Positions 26,664-35,972 of a DNA stretch of 64,000 bases are shown here, piece by piece. Position numbers and translations under genes: made by a program. The stretch lies in contig NZ_CP040093.1 in the NCBI RefSeq assembly GCF_006016075.1, positions 620,001-684,000 on the forward strand, in the 5' to 3' direction. The DNA comes from Caloramator sp. E03 (GTDB lineage Bacteria > Bacillota > Clostridia > Clostridiales > Caloramatoraceae). Below the pieces are notes generated by a model. The model saw nothing but the letters and a program-made list of their open reading frames with translations. It did no database searches and was not told where the DNA came from. How positions within the stretch are numbered: position 1 is the stretch's first letter; each line of letters begins with the position of its first letter.

Positions 26664-28100
26664 TTAAATCACCTCCTTCATTGCCATTGCTTTATTAAGT
26701 GTTTCCATATACTCTGATTCTGGATTTGAATCAAATACAATTCCTGCTCCTGCCTGTATATATGCACTGTTTTCTTTAAAAATAATTGTCCTGATTGCTA
26801 TACATGTATCCATATCGCCACTAAAGGAAAAATAACCAACAGCACCTGCATAAATCCCTCTCCGAACATTTTCAAGTTCATCTATTATTTCCATTGCTCT
26901 TATTTTGGGAGCACCTGATACAGTGCCAACAGGCAAACAAGAACTTAACGCATCAAAGCATGTTAAACCTTTCTTAAGCTCTCCTGAGACAGTTGAAACT
27001 ATATGCATGACATGGGAATAATAATCAACTTCCATAAATCTTTCTACTGTGACGCTATTAAATTCACTTATCCTACCTATATCATTTCTTGCTAAATCAA
27101 CTAGCATTACATGCTCAGATTTTTCCTTTTCATCTTTTAAAAGTTCAACTTTTAAATTTTCATCTTCTTGAGAATCTCTGCCTCTTGCCCTTGTCCCAGC
27201 AATTGGATTAGTAACTACCTTTCTCCCTTTTAAAGAAACAAGTCTCTCTGGAGAAGAACCAGCTATCTGAAAATCCCTAAAATCTATATAAAAAAGATAT
27301 GGTGAAGGGTTTTTTGATCTTAGCCTTCTATAAACATCAAAAGGATCAGAATTGCAAATAAATTTCATCCTTTGTGATAATACTACCTGAAATATTTCGC
27401 CCTGCTTTATATACTCCTTTGCCTTTTCAACAATTCTGCAATATTCTTCCTTTGTAAAATTCGACTCAAATTCTTTTTCTTTATTTGTATCTTTCAATTC
27501 ATGTGTTTCAATATTCTCTTTAATCGTTTTTTTAATTTCGTTAAGTTTTTCTATTATTGCTTTTAAATCTGCTTCATCATCTTCAAATACGTTATAAACT
27601 AAAATCATTTTGTGGCGGAAATGATCATAGCATATAAAAGTTTTATAAAACATTAAAAATGCCTCTGGTACATCAATCTCATCTTTATTTTTATTAGGAA
27701 TCTTCTCATATTGCCTTATTACATCATAGCCAATATATCCTACCGCTCCTCCTGTAAACGGTATATCAAGGCCTAAAGATTCATAGTCACTTTCTATATA
27801 TTTCTTTATACAATCAAGAACCTTTCCTTTTGACTTTATTTCTTCTGCACCACGGCATATTAAAATTTCTTCTCCATAACTTTTTATACTCATATAAGGC
27901 TGTGCACCAATAAATGAATATCTTCCTATCTCTTTTTCTGAAAAAACGCTTTCTAAAATAAACTTGTTCGAACCTTTAATACTGTAGTAAATACTTATTG
28001 GAGTTATTTCATCTGCATTAATCGTTAAGTATACTGGAAATACTTTTTTCATACTTTTATATTTTTTAAATTCAATCTCTGATAAATTTACCACTATCAT
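26664..28100 (-). CDS. trpE: anthranilate synthase component I
   Basis: About 478 residues. N-terminal regulatory half with the probable tryptophan site in LESVFSEKEIGRYSFIGAQP (the ES...G...YSF pattern near residue 50), then the chorismate-binding half with GEIFQVVLSQRM, PSPYLFYIDF, GSSPERL, NPIAGTRARG, EHVMLVDLARNDIGR, GTVSGAPKIRAMEIIDELE and QAGAGIVFDSNPESEY. It converts chorismate to anthranilate and is expected to be inhibited by tryptophan. Start: ATG at 28100 lies too close to GGGG; GTG at 28094 is an equally good choice. Confidence 0.96.
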   Translation of the reverse strand: MIVVNLSEIEFKKYKSMKKVFPVYLTINADEITPISIYYSIKGSNKFILESVFSEKEIGRYSFIGAQPYMSIKSYGEEILICRGAEEIKSKGKVLDCIKKYIESDYESLGLDIPFTGGAVGYIGYDVIRQYEKIPNKNKDEIDVPEAFLMFYKTFICYDHFRHKMILVYNVFEDDEADLKAIIEKLNEIKKTIKENIETHELKDTNKEKEFESNFTKEEYCRIVEKAKEYIKQGEIFQVVLSQRMKFICNSDPFDVYRRLRSKNPSPYLFYIDFRDFQIAGSSPERLVSLKGRKVVTNPIAGTRARGRDSQEDENLKVELLKDEKEKSEHVMLVDLARNDIGRISEFNSVTVERFMEVDYYSHVMHIVSTVSGELKKGLTCFDALSSCLPVGTVSGAPKIRAMEIIDELENVRRGIYAGAVGYFSFSGDMDTCIAIRTIIFKENSAYIQAGAGIVFDSNPESEYMETLNKAMAMKEVI

Positions 28101-28118
28101 CACCCCTTTTTATATATA

Positions 28119-28470
28119 AAAAAATCGCTACGCCCAAATAATGGGACGTAGCGACGCGGTGCCACCCATCTTCAGTTTTACCTTTGGTGGAATATAAAAT
28201 AAAACAAAAAACATTTCATCCAAAAAGGACGAAATGTTAATTTCGTTTTGCCACCTCGGTTAAAACTATCTCTTCCAGGTACGGATTTTACTCGATACCC
28301 TGTCTTTTTAACGGTAGACTACCGGTTACTGCTACTTCAATTTCGCATCACATCTTCAAGACCCATTCAATACAGGCTACAGTATTTGGCTCTCACCACC
28401 CCAAACTCGCTTTAACTAAATTCCTGTACCTACTCCTTCTTTTCATCGACTTTAACTTATCCACTTTTAA
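28119..28470 (-). promoter_or_regulatory. tryptophan T-box riboswitch leader of trpE
   Basis: The minus strand carries the T-box element GGGTGGCACCGCG (28156-28168) followed by a terminator hairpin TCGCTACGTCCC...GGGCGTAGCGA plus seven T (28119-28156). Further upstream are the stem-I features: AGTAGG near 28430, GGTGGTGAGAGCC near 28392, and the specifier UGG (28363-28365) in UUGAAUGGGU, the tryptophan codon. The TGGC in the T-box can pair with GCCA, the acceptor end expected for bacterial tRNA-Trp with discriminator G. Uncharged tRNA-Trp would thus switch on trpEGDCFBA. A second, divergent module lies inside the leader (separate entry). Confidence 0.93.
28199..28255 (-). terminator. first antiterminator/terminator module within the trp T-box
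   Basis: Upstream of the canonical T-box the minus strand has AACCGAGGTGGCAAAACG (28245-28262), which resembles a T-box with the same TGGC, then a terminator AACATTTCGTCC-TTTTT-GGATGAAATGTT followed by TTTTGTTTT. No second stem I lies between this module and the canonical one, only about 45 nt, so one sensor seems to feed two decision modules in series. Confidence 0.7.
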
Positions 28471-28474
28471 TATT

Positions 28475-28502
28475 ATTATATTATTGCAACAACATTTGTC
28501 AA
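28475..28502 (-). promoter_or_regulatory. trp operon promoter
   Basis: Minus strand: perfect TTGACA (28497-28502), 16 bp spacer, perfect TATAAT (28475-28480). It stands just upstream of the T-box leader, with transcription expected to begin near 28467. The region from there to the stop of the next gene (28585) holds nothing else I can identify. Confidence 0.85.
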
Positions 28503-28584
28503 CATGATAATATATTAATTTTTTTACATAATTAGTGAAATTTCATTTTTATTAGTATTCCCATTCTTATATCAGCTATACCTT

Positions 28585-29235
28585 CTAATAGGCTCCTTCA
28601 CGCATAAATACAACCTTAAAAGTCTTTAAAAATATTTTAAAATCAAGCCAAAGGGAGAAATTCATTACATAATTAACATCGTATTCTATTGTCTGTCCAA
28701 CATCTAAATCTCCTCTTCCATTAACCTGTGCAAGTCCTGATACTCCTGGTTTTACAAGTAGTCTTATTCTTTCATAGTCACTATAGAGGTTTACAATGTC
28801 AGGTATCTCTGGTCTTGGTCCTATAAGGCTCATATCTCCTTTTAATATATTTATAAGTTGAGGCAACTCATCAAGGCTTGTTTTCCTTAAAAACTTTCCT
28901 GACCTTGTTATTCTTGGATCATCTTTATCCTGAAATACAAAATTCTTAAGGTTTTCTTTTTCAACCTTTTTGTTAAAAAGTTTATCTGCATTTTTTACCA
29001 TTGTTCTAAATTTATATATTGTGAATGGCTTGCCACCTAATCCTATCCTTGTTTGCCTAAAAATAGCTTCTCCTTCAGAATCAATTTTAATCCAAATAGC
29101 AAGAATAAGAAAAAGTGGACTTAATACTATAAGAAGTATTAACGAAATTATTACATCAAAAAATCTTTTAATAGCAAATTGAAATCTTTTTTTACTTAAA
29201 CTATTTTCTATCTCCTTTAATGTTATCCCTGCCAT
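28585..29235 (-). CDS. polyprenyl-phosphate phosphoglycosyl transferase
   Basis: 216 residues, the minimal monotopic phosphoglycosyl transferase (PglC/WcaJ C-domain). One membrane-embedded helical hairpin at about residues 24-48 (FDVIISLILLIVLSPLFLILAIWIK), then IFRQTRIGLGGKPFTIYKFRTM, the catalytic Asp-Glu pair in TSLDELPQLINILKGDMSLIGPRPE, and VKPGVSGLAQVNGRGDL. It puts the first sugar-1-phosphate onto undecaprenyl phosphate, starting repeat-unit synthesis. It is the last gene of the cluster on the transcribed strand. Confidence 0.92.
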   Translation of the reverse strand: MAGITLKEIENSLSKKRFQFAIKRFFDVIISLILLIVLSPLFLILAIWIKIDSEGEAIFRQTRIGLGGKPFTIYKFRTMVKNADKLFNKKVEKENLKNFVFQDKDDPRITRSGKFLRKTSLDELPQLINILKGDMSLIGPRPEIPDIVNLYSDYERIRLLVKPGVSGLAQVNGRGDLDVGQTIEYDVNYVMNFSLWLDFKIFLKTFKVVFMREGAY

Positions 29236-29246
29236 AAGCCCCTCCT

Positions 29247-29810
29247 TTATTTTAAGTCTTTAATATATTTTGCTGGAACTCCTCCAACTACAGTATATTC
29301 TGGGACATCCTTATTTACAACAGAGCCTGCTGCAACAACAGAACATTTTCCAATTTTAACACCACAAAGTATTGTAGCATTTGCACCAATCCAGCATCCC
29401 TCTTCTAATACAACTGGTGCAACCTTTCTTTTATAAAACCTTTTTAACATCCTATATCCAACATCTTGATGAGTCAATATACTAACCCCTTCTGAAATTA
29501 CTGCTTCTTTCTTTATAGTGATACAATCTGCCATATCAAAAAATACTTTTCGCCCAATAAAGCAATTATCTTCTATTTTAAGATTTTTATAGTTAAAATA
29601 GGTATTATCAAGTACAAGACCTGGTCTTATATTTGTAGTTTCTGAAATCTGTGCACCAAGAAGTTTTAATGCAATTTTTATTTCTCTCTCTGAACAATGT
29701 TCAATGTATCGGTTTATTATATAATCACCGAAAATTTTTGCCTTTATTCTTAGTACTCCAATTTTAACCTTAACCCATAAATATAATATACATCTAAATA
29801 GTCCTTTCAA
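29247..29810 (-). CDS. hexapeptide-repeat O-acyltransferase
   Basis: 187 residues of left-handed beta-helix type. The N-terminal third is hydrophobic/basic; the rest has hexapeptide repeats, for example CWIGANATILCGVKIGKCSVVAAGSVVNKDVPEYTVVGGVPAK at the end, and the His region SILTHQDVGY. Resembles maltose/serine O-acetyltransferase-like enzymes that decorate surface polysaccharides with acetyl groups. The acceptor sugar cannot be told. 11 bp before the phosphoglycosyl transferase gene. Confidence 0.85.
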   Translation of the reverse strand: MKGLFRCILYLWVKVKIGVLRIKAKIFGDYIINRYIEHCSEREIKIALKLLGAQISETTNIRPGLVLDNTYFNYKNLKIEDNCFIGRKVFFDMADCITIKKEAVISEGVSILTHQDVGYRMLKRFYKRKVAPVVLEEGCWIGANATILCGVKIGKCSVVAAGSVVNKDVPEYTVVGGVPAKYIKDLK

Positions 29811-29838
29811 ATTATTTCTCCCCCATTTTGAAGGTATA

Positions 29839-31176
29839 TTATATAGACATCACATAAATACCATTATTATTTAGCTGCTCTGCATATCTCACAAATAAGT
29901 TTTTAGTATCAAATAGTATTGTTCCTTTATTTAAGCTTTCTAATAGATAATCTAAGTCAATTGTGTCAAATTCTTTTTGTTTTGCAAGAACCATCACTGC
30001 ATCAGCATTTTTCAAGGCCTCATCTATTTTTTCAACCTTAAAATCATAAACTGTTGGAACAACTGGATCATAGGCAAAAACAGATGCTCCTTTATGTTTT
30101 AATATATTTATAATTTCAATTGGGGGACTTATCCTGTCATCATTTGAATAATCCTTCATAGCAATACCAAGTATCCCAATTTTGCAATCCTTTATCTTTT
30201 TACCAATGCTTAATAATTTATCTTCCAGCATGCTTACCATAATGTTGGGCAAATTAGCATTTTTATCCCTTGATAATTTTAAAAGATCAAGACTTATATT
30301 AAGCTCTTTTGCCTTTGGCTCAAGATAGTGATATGCATTAGGTATACAGTATCCACCAACACCAGGACCTGGAGTTAAAAGCTTTACCCTTTTATGAGTG
30401 TTTGCTACATTTATAACTTCAAAAATATCTATCCCAAGGGCTTCTGTAAATCTTGCAAACTCTTGTACCATTGCTATATTAACATCCCTTTGAACATTTT
30501 CAAATACCTTTGCAGTTTCAACTATTTTTATATTACTTGCTATTATAACTTCAGCCTTACATACTATAGATAGTAATTCTTTTGCTCTTTTAGCACTTTC
30601 TTTATTTATTCCTGCAACTATTGTTGGCATATATGCAAATTCTTCAAAGGCATGCCCTTCAGCTATTCTTTCAGAAGAATATGCAAGATAAAAATCCTCT
30701 CCCGCCTTAAGATTTGACTCCTTTTCAAGCACTGGAAGTATTTTTTCTTCAGTAGTTCCTGGAATTACAGTACTTCTTATAACAACAAGATCTCCCTTTT
30801 TAAGATTTTTTCCAATTACATTGCAACAGTTTAAAAGCTCTGATATGTCATGTTCTCCATTTCTTATAGGAATTCCTACAGTTACAATTATATTATTACT
30901 TTCTTTAAGGGCAAGCTCCATATCTGTAGTTGCTCTATATCTTTTACTTTCAAGCTCTTCCTTTAAAATCTGCTGTATTGATTTTCCTTCAAATCCTTCA
31001 GTATGATATGTAATACCTCTATTTATGTCATCAACAAGGTCTTTTACAACATCAACTCCATAAACATTACATCCTCTAAAGGAAAAGCTAAGTGATAGTG
31101 GAAGCCCTACAAAGCCTTGTCCAAATACTGCTACATTCTTATACCTATCGTCTATTTTTTCAATTAAATTATTCAT
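29839..31176 (-). CDS. nucleotide-sugar dehydrogenase (UDP-glucose/GDP-mannose dehydrogenase family)
   Basis: 445 residues with three domains: NAD-binding VAVFGQGFVGLPLSLSFSFRG near residue 15, central VRSTVIPGTTEEKILPVL and AYSSERIAEG, catalytic Cys in PGPGVGGYCIPNAYHYLEP near 275, and C-terminal UDP-binding KIGILGIAMKDYSNDDRISP. Oxidises C6 of a UDP-hexose or UDP-HexNAc to a uronic acid. The usual His before the Cys-Ile-Pro is Tyr here, and the active loop differs from the cluster's other dehydrogenase (41836), so the two probably act on different sugars. Overlaps the next upstream gene by 8 bp. Confidence 0.88.
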   Translation of the reverse strand: MNNLIEKIDDRYKNVAVFGQGFVGLPLSLSFSFRGCNVYGVDVVKDLVDDINRGITYHTEGFEGKSIQQILKEELESKRYRATTDMELALKESNNIIVTVGIPIRNGEHDISELLNCCNVIGKNLKKGDLVVIRSTVIPGTTEEKILPVLEKESNLKAGEDFYLAYSSERIAEGHAFEEFAYMPTIVAGINKESAKRAKELLSIVCKAEVIIASNIKIVETAKVFENVQRDVNIAMVQEFARFTEALGIDIFEVINVANTHKRVKLLTPGPGVGGYCIPNAYHYLEPKAKELNISLDLLKLSRDKNANLPNIMVSMLEDKLLSIGKKIKDCKIGILGIAMKDYSNDDRISPPIEIINILKHKGASVFAYDPVVPTVYDFKVEKIDEALKNADAVMVLAKQKEFDTIDLDYLLESLNKGTILFDTKNLFVRYAEQLNNNGIYVMSI

Positions 31177-32419
31177 TTTTATCCTCCTGTTCTTCTAAAT
31201 ATTTACCTTTATATAGTAAAGCAATTATTATCCATACAAACACATTTAGCTGAGGTATAAACATCAAATTGTTAAAGAAATTTTGAAAAACGTAAGAAAC
31301 TATAAAACACAAAGCTGCTAAAGCATAAAGCTTATATTTTTCACTTTTTAAATAGGTATCAAAGACAAGATAAAATAAATTTAAATAAATTCCAATAAAA
31401 ATTAACCCACCAAATATGCCAAGCTCTGCAAACATCTTTATATATGAATTATGAACGCTAAACTTCCACCTTCCAAGGTATAGTTCTTTATATTTTTTTA
31501 CATATTCTGTATATCTATAAAGATAGTTCCCATTTCCAACTCCTGTCCAAAAATGTTCTTTAAACATTATTATTCCAGTTTTCCAAAGCTTTAATCTTTC
31601 ATTATTAGTAAGGCTTGAAAAACTAAATATTGAAAGTATCCTTTTTCGTGTCAATGGAACTAATAAAGATAAAACTCCTATGAAAGGAAGAGCTATAAGA
31701 CCTTTTCTATACCTTAATAAAAATAAAAGAATAAGCCCTAATGCAAAACCTACCCATGAGCCTCTTGTAAAACTCATCAAAAGGTTAAAAGCAAAAAGAA
31801 TAAAAAGCAAAAGGTTATATATAATTTTTATCTTTTTGCTCTCAAGCATATCTATAATTGGAATAAATATAACAGTATTTACTGCACAGCCCCAGTAGTT
31901 TGGATTTTCAAAGGTTGCAAAGACTCTGCCTCTACCTAAAGGATAAATTTGCTCTGCATCCCTAAAATTTGATAAATTCAATGCAAACTGCACCACTCCA
32001 TATATATTTGCAAGTATCATTGAAAGAAAAAATAATAATAAAGCAATTTTTATAAATCTATCATCAGATATTATTAATATTAAATAAAAAAGAATAACAT
32101 ATTCTAAAAATCTAAAAGTTTCAGTTATAGCTACAGTTTTATTTACCGAGTAGCTAACAGAAATTAGGCTTAATAAAACAAAGAGTATTATCAATACATT
32201 TAATATTTTTATCCTTTTATCGAAAAAAATATCAAATACTTCTTTACCATCTTTGTTATAAATATATAAAGAATAAATAACACCTAATGCTATTGCAAAG
32301 CTTCCTAAAATAAAGTCGGCAGACATTGGGAAATATTTAATTTTAACTTTTAGAGGCATTATAGGAACAATTATAATAAACGAATACATTATAACATTAA
32401 ATAATCTTTTTAAAAACAT
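31169..32419 (-). CDS. O-antigen ligase/polymerase-family membrane protein (Wzy-like) 1
   Basis: 416 residues with about eleven to twelve membrane segments. The Wzy_C-type signature appears in the large loop between residues about 190 and 330: RGSWVGFALGLILLFLL, then NNERLKLWKTGIIMFKEHFWTGVGNGNYL and the HNSYIKMFAELGIFG motif. This family either polymerises repeat units (Wzy) or ligates glycans. One of two such genes in the cluster. Confidence 0.85.
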   Translation of the reverse strand: MFLKRLFNVIMYSFIIIVPIMPLKVKIKYFPMSADFILGSFAIALGVIYSLYIYNKDGKEVFDIFFDKRIKILNVLIILFVLLSLISVSYSVNKTVAITETFRFLEYVILFYLILIISDDRFIKIALLLFFLSMILANIYGVVQFALNLSNFRDAEQIYPLGRGRVFATFENPNYWGCAVNTVIFIPIIDMLESKKIKIIYNLLLFILFAFNLLMSFTRGSWVGFALGLILLFLLRYRKGLIALPFIGVLSLLVPLTRKRILSIFSFSSLTNNERLKLWKTGIIMFKEHFWTGVGNGNYLYRYTEYVKKYKELYLGRWKFSVHNSYIKMFAELGIFGGLIFIGIYLNLFYLVFDTYLKSEKYKLYALAALCFIVSYVFQNFFNNLMFIPQLNVFVWIIIALLYKGKYLEEQEDKNE

Positions 32420-32441
32420 ATTATCCTCCAGCTTACAGATT

Positions 32442-33470
32442 TCATCTTGAAAGCTTCTTATTTTTATCTATTTTATTCTTATCCTTTGAAATATAAAAAA
32501 CATATAATCCTTCTAAGAAACCTACCCCATAGCTTGTATGAAGTATTAAAAAAGCAAATAAAATTTTGAAAACAAGATTATAATTCTTATCTGATGCTTT
32601 TATTGAAAAAGCTACTCCAAGTATTAAATATATAAGCAAAACTATAGCATAAAGATAACCTATTAATTTTGAAAAAATGCTTAAAAATGCTCCTAATGCA
32701 AGTCCACATACAAAGAAAACTGGAACAAGATGTCTTAGCGAAGCCGGTTTTTTATGCTTTTGAATAACTCTAACTTTCCAGAATCCATATTGATAATACT
32801 GTTTCCAAAGTTTTTTATATGAGCCTCTTGTATAATAATAGGATATTATATCAGGATCAAGCAATATCTTCCCACCAGACTTTATCAATCTAAAATTTAT
32901 CTCATCATCTTGGTTTCTTACAAATTCCTCATCAAAATATCCTATTTTATCAAATATATCCCTTTTATATGCTGCAAATGCAACAGTATCAACAAGCTGT
33001 TTTGTTTTAGAAAATCTGAACAATGCATTACCAACACCAAAGGGAGATGACATTGCTTGAGCAATAGCTTGTGCAGTTTTATTTTCACTTATGTTAATTA
33101 TTCTGCCTCCAACGCAATCAACATTATCTCTCTCAAAATCTTCAACAACCCTTTTAATATAATCCTTGTGCATATATGAATGTGCACCAAATATCATAAC
33201 TATATCTCCTTTTGAATGCCTTATACCTATATTCATTGCAACAGGAGTTATTTTTTTTTCATTGTTTATGATTTTAATTTGAGTATAGGTTTCTTCATAC
33301 TTTTTAATTATGTCTAAGGTTTTATCATCAGACATCCCATCAACAACTATTATTTCTATGTTTTCAATCCCATAACTTTGATTTATAATTGATTCAATAC
33401 ATTGCCCTATATAGTTTTCTTCATTCCTGCAGGGTATCACAACAGACACAATTTTTTTGTTTTCTTCCAT
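32442..33470 (-). CDS. family 2 glycosyltransferase with C-terminal membrane segments
   Basis: About 342 residues from the ATG at 33470 (MEENKKIVSVVIPCRNEE; an in-frame ATG 9 nt upstream is possible). GT-A fold: VVIPCRNEENYIGQCIESI, IVVDGMSDDKT near residue 45, the metal-binding region in IVMIFGAHSYM, and ARNQDDEINFRL (ED-like acceptor motif) near 190. Three to four membrane helices after residue 250 anchor it. Adds one sugar to the lipid-linked repeat unit. It lies 3 bp after the preceding GT4 gene. Confidence 0.9.
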   Translation of the reverse strand: MEENKKIVSVVIPCRNEENYIGQCIESIINQSYGIENIEIIVVDGMSDDKTLDIIKKYEETYTQIKIINNEKKITPVAMNIGIRHSKGDIVMIFGAHSYMHKDYIKRVVEDFERDNVDCVGGRIINISENKTAQAIAQAMSSPFGVGNALFRFSKTKQLVDTVAFAAYKRDIFDKIGYFDEEFVRNQDDEINFRLIKSGGKILLDPDIISYYYTRGSYKKLWKQYYQYGFWKVRVIQKHKKPASLRHLVPVFFVCGLALGAFLSIFSKLIGYLYAIVLLIYLILGVAFSIKASDKNYNLVFKILFAFLILHTSYGVGFLEGLYVFYISKDKNKIDKNKKLSR

Positions 33471-33481
33471 TAAAAACACCC

Positions 33482-34528
33482 CTATTTATTCATACTTTCA
33501 TAAAGCTCTTCAACTATTTTTACATTATTACTCCAAAGCGCCTTTTCTCTAATAATCTTTAAATTTTTTATTGAAGCTTCTTTTAATATTTTTTTATTAT
33601 TACAACACCATAAAATAGCCTCTTCAACTTCTTTACTATTTATACCTTTTATTATATAACCATTATCTTTATCATGTACCCATTCCCTATTTGCAGGTAG
33701 ATCTGAAACTATAGGAAATAGTCCACAGCACATAGCCTCAAGTAAACTAACAGATGTTGAGTCTGAGGAAGGTATTGAAACAAATACATCATTTTTATAT
33801 AATAGCTTTCCTACATCTAAAGGATTATACCTTCCTACAAACTTTACTTTATCTTCAATTTTATATTCTTTAACCTTACTTTTTAATCTTTCCATCTCGC
33901 TACCATCAGCTGCAATTGTGAGGAATATATTATTATTTTTCAAAAGTGCCCCGTAAAAACCATCAATTATAATATCTATATTATAAAGCTTCTCAAGCCT
34001 TCTATTACTTATAAAGCTTAAACTATTATCTTCATCAAATTTATGGACATAGTTTAAAAGTTCATCTTCTACTCCCATCGGAAAAGTATATATTTTATTT
34101 TTATCAGCCCCAAGATCTACTATCTTTTCTGACATAAAACTTGAATCTGAAGTTATAAACTTAGCCTTTTTTAAAACATATTTCACTATTGTTCTTAATA
34201 TAATTGATTTTTCAGGTGCAAGCAGAATATCGGAACCCCAAGCTGAAACTATAAACTTATATCCTTTCATAGTAGCAGCATAAAATCCACAGGTATTTGC
34301 CTGGTGTGCATGTAGCACATCAGGATTTATTGATTTTATAAGTCTATGAACCTTTCTTGATGCAACCAGAAAATTTTTGAGACTATAATCTATATAGTGA
34401 ACATGTACACCTTCTATTTCTGCTTTTTTATGGGATATAACATGAACTTCCCATCCTTTTTTTGCAAAATACTGTGCCCATTTTTGAGTATGAGATAAGG
34501 CTGCATTTGCAATATAACAAATCTTCAT
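33482..34528 (-). CDS. family 4 glycosyltransferase 1
   Basis: 348 residues, GT-B fold. N-terminal acceptor domain KICYIANAALSHTQKWAQYFAKKGWEVHVIS, then VSAWGSDILLAPEKS near residue 95, and the C-terminal nucleotide-sugar domain with KVKFVGRYNPLDVGKLLYKNDVFVSIPSSDSTSVSLLEAMCCG (EX7E-like glutamate near 280). A retaining cytoplasmic transferase of the exopolysaccharide pathway; donor unknown. Confidence 0.9.
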   Translation of the reverse strand: MKICYIANAALSHTQKWAQYFAKKGWEVHVISHKKAEIEGVHVHYIDYSLKNFLVASRKVHRLIKSINPDVLHAHQANTCGFYAATMKGYKFIVSAWGSDILLAPEKSIILRTIVKYVLKKAKFITSDSSFMSEKIVDLGADKNKIYTFPMGVEDELLNYVHKFDEDNSLSFISNRRLEKLYNIDIIIDGFYGALLKNNNIFLTIAADGSEMERLKSKVKEYKIEDKVKFVGRYNPLDVGKLLYKNDVFVSIPSSDSTSVSLLEAMCCGLFPIVSDLPANREWVHDKDNGYIIKGINSKEVEEAILWCCNNKKILKEASIKNLKIIREKALWSNNVKIVEELYESMNK

Positions 34529-34543
34529 ATCCTCACCGCCTCA

Positions 34544-35962
34544 TTATCTTTCAGCTTCTAAAGATTTTTCTCTTTTCAATTCAATAGATATAATAATAAT
34601 CCATATAATAATAGTTGCAGTAATTATACCTTTATGTTCAAATTCAACACCTGTAAGCACAGAAAATATGAGATATGATATTATGCATGCAACTTCTGCC
34701 CTGAAAATGCCAAAATTCTTAACCGATAAAATAAGTCTATTAATAAGGATTACAAAGAAAATTACTGCACATACAACTCCAAATTCAGTTGAAATCTGAA
34801 GCCAAAGGTTATGAGCTGCTTCAAGGCTATAAGATGCAACTACAATCTTCGACCTTAAGCTATCTGGCATTAGATAATAACCGTCTATCATATATTTTTT
34901 ATAAAATTCTTGAAAGTTTCCTCCACCTATTCCAAAGGGATATTTTAATATTATTACAATGCTTGTATATAACGATTGAAGCCTTGCAATACTTGATTCA
35001 TTCATTGAAAAATCCATATTGGTTCCTCTTCTTAACACATAAGACAATGCAGGCTTTATAAATATTACACAAAATGCACCAAGCAAATAAAAAAACTTTT
35101 TATATCTTTTACTTAAAAGAATTATAAGTACAGATGTAAAGAAAGCAAGCCATGCTCCCCTAGTAAATGTCACATAAAGCCCTGTTGCACATAATAACAA
35201 TGAAACAAAAAGATAGTACGTTTCTTTCTTAGTATTTTTGCCATATAAAAGTTCATTTAAAATAAATGGAAGAATCAGTATAACTATACCAGCAAATATA
35301 TTTATATTATGAAATCCAAAGGTTATATAAATCCTACTTGAAGCTATTTGATTAAAAGGGATTCTATTTGTTATTATCTGTGAAAAACCATATAAGCAAC
35401 TTAAATCACATTGAAATATCAATGCATAGATTACTTGTTTAATATTTTTCTTATCAAAGTTAACATATACACAAAGGGCAAACATTATGGGCACAATAAC
35501 AGATATATAGGCATATCCAATGCTTCTTGCAATATTATTTGAAAATATGGAGCTGTTTATTGCAAATATAGTAAATAAAACAATAAAAATTATATATAAG
35601 AGCTCTTGTTTACCAGAATAATAAGCCTCTTTAAATCTATAAGTTATATCCTTAATGTCTTTTAAAAATAGTATTGTAATATAAATAGATTCATAAGTTA
35701 TCTTAAATATTAAAAAGTCAAAATACACTACCCTTCTTGCAGTAACAAGTAAAGGAAATGAAGCAATAAACAAAAGAATTGATAACTTTTTACTATATAT
35801 TAATAAGTATATTTCTATAAATAAGAGAACTGTTGCTATATAAATCATTAGCAAATCTTTTTTGCCTATATTACTGCACAAAAAAGCAGTTAATATACAT
35901 GATAGTATTAAAATTATAAATAAAGCTATATAATCTTTTTTAGTAAACATTAACCTCTTCAT
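34544..35962 (-). CDS. O-antigen ligase/polymerase-family membrane protein (Wzy-like) 2
   Basis: 472 residues with about twelve membrane helices. The conserved loop reads TRGAWLAFFTSVLIILL near residue 265, then PFGIGGGNFQEFYKKY and EAAHNLWLQISTEFG near 390, the same Wzy_C arrangement as in the protein at 31169 but with little overall similarity. One of the pair may polymerise and the other may ligate or join a different glycan. 10 bp from the solute-binding gene. Confidence 0.85.
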   Translation of the reverse strand: MKRLMFTKKDYIALFIILILSCILTAFLCSNIGKKDLLMIYIATVLLFIEIYLLIYSKKLSILLFIASFPLLVTARRVVYFDFLIFKITYESIYITILFLKDIKDITYRFKEAYYSGKQELLYIIFIVLFTIFAINSSIFSNNIARSIGYAYISVIVPIMFALCVYVNFDKKNIKQVIYALIFQCDLSCLYGFSQIITNRIPFNQIASSRIYITFGFHNINIFAGIVILILPFILNELLYGKNTKKETYYLFVSLLLCATGLYVTFTRGAWLAFFTSVLIILLSKRYKKFFYLLGAFCVIFIKPALSYVLRRGTNMDFSMNESSIARLQSLYTSIVIILKYPFGIGGGNFQEFYKKYMIDGYYLMPDSLRSKIVVASYSLEAAHNLWLQISTEFGVVCAVIFFVILINRLILSVKNFGIFRAEVACIISYLIFSVLTGVEFEHKGIITATIIIWIIIISIELKREKSLEAER

Positions 35963-35972
35963 TTTCTACCCC

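Noticed and set aside
28199-28262. A second complete T-box riboswitch in the trp leader
   Set aside because: Only one stem I with specifier is present; the about 45 nt between the two modules cannot hold another sensor.
28119-28500. Leader-peptide attenuator with Trp codons
   Set aside because: No short open frame with tandem Trp codons is seen, and the T-box elements explain the terminator.
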